Origin: Neoceratodus forsteri | Taxonomy: Eukaryota > Chordata > Ceratodontiformes > Ceratodontidae | Reading direction: 5' to 3' | NCBI GenBank assembly: GCA_016271365.2 | Contig: CM028129.1 | Coordinates: 849,780,501-849,844,500, forward strand | Length of the DNA: 64,000 bases | Shown here: in pieces, positions 58,095 through 64,000 of the stretch | Numbering within the stretch: the stretch's first letter is position 1 | How the letters are laid out: each line of letters begins with the position of its first letter | Program-made: the position numbers and the translations under genes | The notes under the pieces: generated by a model | The model's database searches: none | What the model saw: the letters and a program-made list of their open reading frames with translations, nothing else | What the model was told of the DNA's origin: nothing

Positions 58095-59074
58095 GGGAAG
58101 GGTATCATGAGTCGGTCATAGTGACTATGCTACAATCCAGGAAGCAGTCTACCACATCCACTTATAACAGGCAGTGGAACATCTTCAACAAATGGTGCAA
58201 GTCATTGCATCTTGACCCAATGCAGGTAGATATCTCAACGATCCTACTTTATCTACAGCACGGGTTAGACAAAGGCTTATCCGCCTCCTCTCTGCGAGTG
58301 CAACTGTCGGCCATAGGGGCAGCCATGGGGAGAGTCAGTTTCTCCCCACCTGGTGCACACCCTGGTGCCATTAGATTCCTCAGAGCAGTGCAACACATTT
58401 GGCCACCCATTCATTCGCCAGTGGCCCCTTGGGATTTAACCCTGGTGCTCGACGCTCTAGGGAAAGTCCCTTTCGTGCCCAATGACACCATATCCCTATA
58501 CTGGTTAGGTTTAAAGACCTGCTTCATGGTGGCTGTCTGTTCTGCTCATAGAATCAGTGAGTTGGGAGCTGTATCGTGCAAGGAGCCCTACACTATATTC
58601 ACGGCACAAGGGGTCTCTATGAGAACTGTGCCAGTATTCCTGCCAAAGACCATGTCCGCATTCCATAAGGAACAGGCACTGGAGTTGCCAATGTTTCACA
58701 CTCAGGCAGGACAAGGGGACACTGGAACTCATCACCCACTGGACGTGGGTACTACAGTGGCACTGTATATCACTAGAACATGAACCATACGTAGGTCTGA
58801 GAGACTGTTCATCATCGCCCAAGGCCACAAGCAAGGGTTGGCTGCTTCTAAGACCATCATCGCTAGCTGGATAAAAAGGTCAATTCAGGAGGCCTACAAG
58901 ACAAAGGGGATCACTCCCCCTCAAGGAATAAAGGCACACTCAACAAGAGCAATAGCTACCTCCTGGGCGTAGAGGACTAGCGTATCGATGGAGGACATTT
59001 GTAGGGCTGCAACCTGGACTTCCGTGCATACATTCGCTAGACATTACAGACTTGAGTCCCTGTACAAGAAATGA
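58050..59074 (+). pseudogene. DIRS tyrosine recombinase (two in-frame stops)
   Basis: The recombinase joins the circular DNA intermediate into the target. It is read in the frame that is open from 57125, but upstream of about 58000 that frame is only a shadow of RNase H. The N-terminal core-binding part shows TTSTYNRQWNIFNKWCKS and ILLYLQHGLDKGLSASSLRV. The catalytic part shows the first Arg in CSAHRISELGA near 58540, H-x-x-R in KAHSTRAIATSWA near 58930, and the nucleophile Tyr in FARHYRLESLYKK near 59045, ending at TGA 59072. Stops at 58781 (TGA) and 58970 (TAG) interrupt it. All catalytic residues are still encoded. Confidence 0.88.
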
Positions 59075-59178
59075 ACCAAGTTCGCCTTTAGAGTTTTAGC
59101 TTCAGCATGCTTCAAGGACATGTCCGCCTGATCGCCCTTGGCCCACCCTGGGTTTAAATTTACACTGCTTATTAGAAG

Positions 59179-59282
59179 TAACCCATGAGGTAATGTCTGG
59201 AGTGTCATGGATACAACATAACACAATGGGTGTTTACTCACCTGGTAAAGGTGATTGTGTTAGTTGTATCCATGACACTCCA
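59179..59282 (+). other. DIRS internal complementary region
   Basis: The first half, TAACCCATGAGG to TAACACAAT, is the reverse complement of the left end of the element; the second half, GGGTGTTTACTCACC to CATGACACTCC, is the reverse complement of the right end. The meeting point reads ACACAATGGG (59222-59231). In DIRS replication this region templates the single-strand ends into a circle. Confidence 0.93.
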
Positions 59283-59377
59283 AGACCCACCCCCAGGGCG
59301 ACTACGGCACAGTCTCGCTGAACAACCTCGATGGCTATAATCTCAAATGAAAGATAGGAATGGATTGTACTGTGGTC

Positions 59378-59517
59378 TACTGTCATATTCCTTATTCGGG
59401 GCCCTTATGGCCCGATTTAGAAGTGTATTGAACAGAAAATAAAAGTCTACTGTCATACTCCTTAGGCGGGGCCCTTATGGGCCGTTTTAGAAGTGTAATA
59501 AATAGGAAATAAATACA
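59378..59517 (+). repeat. Two-copy ~70-base tandem repeat in DIRS 3' part
   Basis: CTACTGTCATA-TCCTTA, CGGGGCCCTTATGG, CCG-TTTAGAAGTGTA and AATAAA occur twice in a row (59378-59447, 59448-59517). Each copy has an AATAAA-like signal, so the repeat may serve 3' end formation. Confidence 0.8.
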
Positions 59518-59637
59518 AACTGTGATGAATTCATGCTCAGTGTTTTCTCCTTACATTTTTGTTTACACACAATAGGGAATCACAATGGTTAGGGGTTGTT
59601 TGTTTAGAGCATTTTGCATTTCAGCTGTGGAAGATTC

Positions 59638-59805
59638 GAAACTGGAGAATGGAGACTCCTGGGACCTGGCTATGCTCTGAAATTTGATCTGGGTCACATG
59701 TGCATCACTAGCCTATCAGGTGGGTTGAGAACCCATGAGGTAATGTCTGGAGTGTCATGGATATAACTAACACAATCACCTTTACCAGGTGAGTAAACAC
59801 CCATT
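59638..59805 (-). repeat. DIRS right inverted terminal repeat with extension
   Basis: Mirrors the left terminal repeat (GAAACTGGAGAATG to GTGTCATGGATA) and adds about 30 unpaired bases, CACCTTTACCAGGTGAGTAAAC and CCATT. The same extension is copied in the internal complementary region. Confidence 0.95.
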
Positions 59806-60044
59806 ATCTATGGTGTATCTACAGTTGCACTGCAGGCAGCAGTGAATTTCTATAGAGATATCACAGAAATGTCAGGATATATCTGATCATATCAATTGCT
59901 GCAATTACAATTAATGATTATGAAACTCTGCTTTTATCAACCCACACACTGGTGTATGACCCCTCTCTCTGGCAGCACTGGTGCCAGAAACACCTGTTTC
60001 CATGCGTCACATCCCAGCTGGTACAGAATTATATTGCAGATCCT

Positions 60045-60424
60045 GACCTTGGCAGTCTCAGAGCTCCCCACCACTGAGTGCTGTCAGTATGGTGAAATAA
60101 TGTTATTGCGTAATATTGAAGATTCCATCCCCTTGCAGTCTAGCAGACACTCCTGCCTTACCTGATCCTTGTCAGTATTTTGGAACTGTACTGGACCTTC
60201 CCTGGCAATCTAATGGACCTCCCTTTCTCAACTGAACCTTGTCAGTATTGTGGAACTGTACTAAAATCTTTACTTGGCAATCTAGTGAATCCTCTCCCTC
60301 ACCTGCTTCTGGATGATATTGTGGAACTGTGAAAAGGCCCTTTTCTGGCAGTCCTGTGGACCCCTGCCTCATCCACTCTGGTTTTGCAGAAATGTACTGC
60401 AGCCCATCCCTAGCAGTCTGGTTT
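60045..60424 (+). repeat. Left array of 71-base tRNA-Glu-like units
   Basis: Each unit reads roughly TCCCTGGCAGTCTAGTGGAC, CCTCCCT--CTCACCTG, CTTGTCAGTATTGTGGAACTGTA. The tRNA-Glu-like opening is more worn than in element 1; the copy at 60199-60216 is the closest here. Confidence 0.8.
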
Positions 60425-60903
60425 TATCACTGCCAAAGTTTCCCTTACTAGCCTGCCCACTGAGTATCCACCACCCCCACCTCCTGTCAGCCAGTGACTC
60501 ACCCATCCATCCACAGGTGAGCCACCATCAGGTTCTCAGACATGACTGACACCGACCCTCCACTTACCACCTCGGCTGCCTTCCAGCTGACTGACAGGAA
60601 GTAAATGCATAAGTACTATGGAAACTGTTGTTTCTTCAGTATGTATACCCTCGCTGTTTGTAAATTAGATGGCAGCTAGCTGAGGTGGTGAGCAGAGAGT
60701 CTGTGCTAGTCATGTCTGAGGACATGACATTGACTCACCTATGGATGGATGGGTGAGTTAGTGGTGACTTGGACTGGGGGTGGTGAGTGCTCAGTGAGTG
60801 GCCTGGGGAGGGTTTTTTTATAGTAATTGGGTGGGGTAATAATAAACTGTCAGGAATGGGTTTCAGTTCATTTCCATAATTCTCAATTGAGTGAGGAAGG
60901 GGG

Positions 60904-61137
60904 CCACTAGACTACCAGGGAAGGGCTTTAGTTTAATTCCATAATACCAACAGGGACTAAGTGAAGAAGGGAGGTCACTAATATACCAGAGAAGGCTTTA
61001 ATACAGTTCTATAATACTGACAGGGACTAGGTGAGGGTAGGTGGTCCACTAGACTGCCAGGGTTGGGCTTCAGCATGATTCTACAAAACCAACAGGGAAT
61101 GGGTGAAGGAGGAGTGCTTGCTAGACTGCCAGGGATG
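60904..61137 (-). repeat. Right array of 71-base tRNA-Glu-like units (inverted)
   Basis: Four units. On the minus strand the openings read TTCCCTGGTAGTCTAGTGG (60904-60922) and CCCTGGCAGTCTAGTGG (61046-61062), followed by CACCTAGTCCCTGTCAGTAT. Period 71-72 bases. Confidence 0.85.
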
Positions 61138-61139
61138 TC

Positions 61140-64000
61140 GTAGGTAGGGCTCTGGTGTAGGGGAAGCTGAGGCCTGTGCAAGGATGGTTCACCAATGCCC
61201 ATGCAAATATCATGTTGCTGACGCCTATTACAGTGCAGGCAACATGCCACCTAGCATTACAGCACCAGACATTATGTCTCCTGGGACTTACAGTGCCAAA
61301 GCGCCCTCTAGGGAAACAGTCAGTTTTTGCAGGGGGCGTTACACCCCCAAAACTAAATATAACCTCTTCCAGGGTGGGCATGCCCTGGAGGGGGCAGAAA
61401 TTGTGTGGGCACAAAGGACAGCATCAGTGAGGGGCAATCTAAAATCAAAATTGCCCCTGTCACTTTCCCCAAAATTGCTCTCCTTGTCAGCACAGAAAGA
61501 CAGGCTTGATTCTGACCCCAAACAAAAATCAGAAACTTAGGGTTCCTCAAATAAGTTGTATTCTTTACATGTTTCTTACAGGAACCACATGACTCCTCAT
61601 ATTCCTTACAATTCACCAGTTGGTGAGGTCATACCTCAGGACAGAGCCTTTCCTACTCTGCCTTCTAAATTGACCAGATTTTTCATCACATAATGCCATG
61701 ACACTACAGCATCAGTTCAGCTGATGTGCAGGAGGCAGCACTGCTCTAGAAACTTTCACTTAGACATTCCTGGCTAATGGCCTCCCTGGCTCTGGGCACC
61801 TCACATCAACCAGGTCATTACACTTACCAGACAGTGTGCAGGGCATCAATGTGCCACCTCATACCTCATCCTGCTGTCTGGCAGTGATTAAAAATCTCCT
61901 TAGACCATCTGCAACAAGCAACATCTCTGATAGCCATACCAGCTTGGGATTCCCTAACCAAATAGTAAGCACATCTTAGCTCAGTCTTCGGCACCAGATA
62001 TCTCACCATCTTTAGCATAGTTTGCAGCACCACTTGGGCATGAACAGGACTGAAATTGCCCCCACAATGTGAACACACCAACTTCAGTAACATCCTTTGT
62101 GTGTCACAAGGCCACCAGCGACTTCCCTTGAGGGCAGCCTGTAATATATATACACTCCCTCCTGGTGAACTCTCACCATAATTAATGATGATCTATACCA
62201 ACTGGCCTTCATATTCCAAGTTCCCAGAGTCATAAGTGCTGTCCTCCTGGTGTCTGTCCTAGGAGGCTATCTGATGACTATACAATGAGTTTTCTGTTCT
62301 GTCTTACTGGATTCGCAGACCTCTGCAGCAAGTGATGGGCATTCCCCCATGTCTCATCAGGTGGCCTTGTAAGAGACCTGAGTTAAGGGTGCCCCAAAGG
62401 CACAGTTGTATCCTTTTATAACTCTGCCATTTTGACATGATTTATGCAATTACCCAACTGGCATTTTAAACTACACCCACTGGCTCTGTATGTTTGTTCC
62501 AGTTGTACAACTTGTGGAGTGAGCCCTCCCACCAGAGCACTGCTGTCCTGCACTAGGCAGCACCAATCTGATCATAGTGTTTGTTGACATTCGTGACTGC
62601 CTCCAATGACATGACACAGTATACAGTATAGCCAAAGCAGATGGAGAGCCTTCTGACTGACATCCTTATGCATGGACCAAGAATAACCAATTTAAGGTAC
62701 GCTGTGCCCCAGTCCTACTGACTGGTCAGATATTAAGTGGTTATTTTAGAAGCTACATTATTTAGTTATTTTACTTCTTCCCTCTCCTTGTTGGAATAGG
62801 ACAAACTAGGGTTGCTTTGCTCAAAGTCTTGTTGAAACCTCTTAGGTACCCTGCACCTGGCCATCTTATGTTCAAAGAATAGATACCACTAATTTCTACA
62901 AATCATCCATGCCAAATGTTAGTTTATGTGCTCGCTGTTTGAATTGCTCCAACACTTCAGATTCAGCCTTCTTTTATTCATACCCAGCACCTCTAATTTC
63001 TCCTCTTTGTGTGTGGCCAAAAGCAATTTATTTCCATATATGCAAAGAAAATGAAACAGCTGAACTCTGGGGGGCCATACGCAGTGTTAAACTGAGAACA
63101 TACATACTAAATAGTAATCAACAGCCATGGCCCATTTCACAAGCAGCTAATGATACCTAACTGTGTAACTGGAAAAGCTGAATAGGGAACATTTACATTA
63201 GCAATGGAAATGTAGTCATTGGTATTGCTTGTTGTTGCAAATGTAAGACAGGGAGCCATTTATACATAAATATGTTTTTTCCCCAGATCTTATTTTGGCT
63301 ATCATGATACTCCTGCTTAAAAGCCTCAGAAACTCATTGCTTGAATAGTCTACTCTGGTCTGAATTTCTACATACTGATAGGGTAATAAAATTATTAACT
63401 CAGGGTTGAATTTCAGTTGTAAAAATGTTGGCAATATTAGCGGATGTGTATGAATATCTTACTTCTAACAGTTCAGCACAACATAAAACAAGATGGTTTT
63501 CCAATATTCTTGGAATTATTTATCAAACACTACTAGATAGAAAGCATATTGTATGTATCCTAATACATAAATACAGTTCTAAGTACAGCATTTATTGATT
63601 GATTTATTTACTTATTGGTTTGAAATCTATTAGCCAGGAATGGCACACTGAGCTGAGCTTTATGCTGGGAATGGGTTACATGGATATGTTTTATCGACAG
63701 GTATGTTGTAGTACAGAATTCATAGTTCTACAGAAGTTTTGAACCTCAGTTAATCACTAAATATTAAACTCTACAGGGGAGTCTGGAGCTGTTTTTCCCT
63801 GCAGTGTATTTTACCTTTGAAGCAGAGCCCCTCTGTAAACAAAGTGTTGCATTTCAGTTTGTCTTGGGTAAATAATGCATTCTAAAAATACCTACTGTTA
63901 CTGGAGACATACTTGTTTGGTCATAATTATGTGATAAGTCATGTACAGTATTTACAAATAGGTAACTGGGAAAGGCACACTGAACCATGCCTCATGCCAG
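61140..64000. other. Gene-free right flank
   Basis: No gene, element end or tandem repeat that I can support. Open frames are short and without domains. A short TTGATTGATTTATTTACTTATT stretch near 63593 is simple sequence. Confidence 0.55.

Larger units (their letters stand above)
53098..59805 (+). mobile_element. DIRS tyrosine-recombinase retrotransposon, near full length
   Basis: 6.7 kb bounded by ATT at each end (53098-53100, 59803-59805), with inverted terminal repeats, an internal complementary region (59179-59282) and the DIRS order Gag, RT-RNase H, tyrosine recombinase. There is no target duplication, as expected for recombinase-mediated insertion. The internal complementary region spells the joined ends: right-end sequence and left-end sequence share a single ATT, as in a circular intermediate. 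The coding regions carry a few stops and frameshifts, but the terminal repeats are nearly identical, so the insertion looks fairly young. Confidence 0.95.
60045..61137. mobile_element. Palindromic element 3 with mirrored 71-base arrays
   Basis: The left array runs forward (unit starts near 60045, 60128, 60199, 60271, 60341, 60407), a diverged central inverted repeat spans about 60470-60780, and the right array runs reversed (60904, 60975, 61046, 61118). The spacing is 70-72 bases in most units. Outer terminal repeats of the GGCC type were not found, so the limits are those of the arrays. No transposase frame is present. Confidence 0.78.

Overview
This window reads as non-coding DNA from a vertebrate genome that is packed with transposable elements. 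I found no host protein-coding exon, tRNA gene or rRNA gene that I can support. Four kinds of element occur together: CR1-type LINEs whose ORF1 carries an SGNH-esterase domain, L1-type LINEs, a DIRS tyrosine-recombinase retrotransposon, and large palindromic DNA elements with GGCC ends. DIRS elements are absent from mammals and birds, so the mix suggests an amphibian (a caecilian is my best guess), with a squamate, turtle, lungfish or coelacanth also possible. The species cannot be fixed from sequence alone.

Layout. 1-3.0 kb: no genes, a GA microsatellite, a short direct duplication and a hairpin. 3.0-4.72 kb: giant palindromic element 1 (GGCC termini, TAT target duplication, tandem units that begin like tRNA-Glu). 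5.66-8.87 kb: CR1 copy on the minus strand. 8.99-20.57 kb: a three-level nest. A long inverted repeat of about 1 kb was split by an L1 (15-bp target duplication), and the L1 was split inside ORF1 by a Jockey/L2/Rex1-type LINE (7-bp target duplication). 20.6-24.4 kb: mostly featureless, with two probable LINE 3' ends. 24.4-27.0 kb: CR1 copy on the plus strand. 28.4-29.2 kb: degenerate tandem repeat. 29.5-34.7 kb: an AT-rich LINE split inside its reverse transcriptase by a second LINE. 35.2-36.1 kb: a ~500-bp duplication. 36.4-39.9 kb: the most complete CR1 (ORF1 plus a deleted ORF2). 40.65-42.10 kb: palindromic element 2 (TTA target duplication). 42.1-48.8 kb: repeat mosaic with a small palindromic element, two inverted arrays of ~299-bp units, a GC-rich hairpin array and a LINE 3' end. 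49.9-52.0 kb: degraded CR1. 52.4-52.7 kb: short tandem repeat. 53.10-59.81 kb: nearly full-length DIRS element. 60.05-61.14 kb: palindromic element 3. The remaining ~2.9 kb shows nothing recognisable.

How it works together. The retrotransposons once encoded their own machinery: nucleic-acid-binding ORF1, endonuclease plus reverse transcriptase in the LINEs, and Gag, RT-RNase H and tyrosine recombinase in DIRS. Every copy now carries stops or frameshifts, so none looks autonomous as read. The DIRS element and the inner LINE of the L1 nest are the least damaged. The palindromic elements encode no protein I can recognise and would depend on a transposase supplied elsewhere.

The most unusual signal is in palindromic elements 1 and 3. 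Each arm carries a tandem array of 60-72-bp units, and each unit opens with a motif that, in its best copies, matches the first 18-19 bases of vertebrate tRNA-Glu (including the A box). The arrays are mirrored about the palindrome centre.
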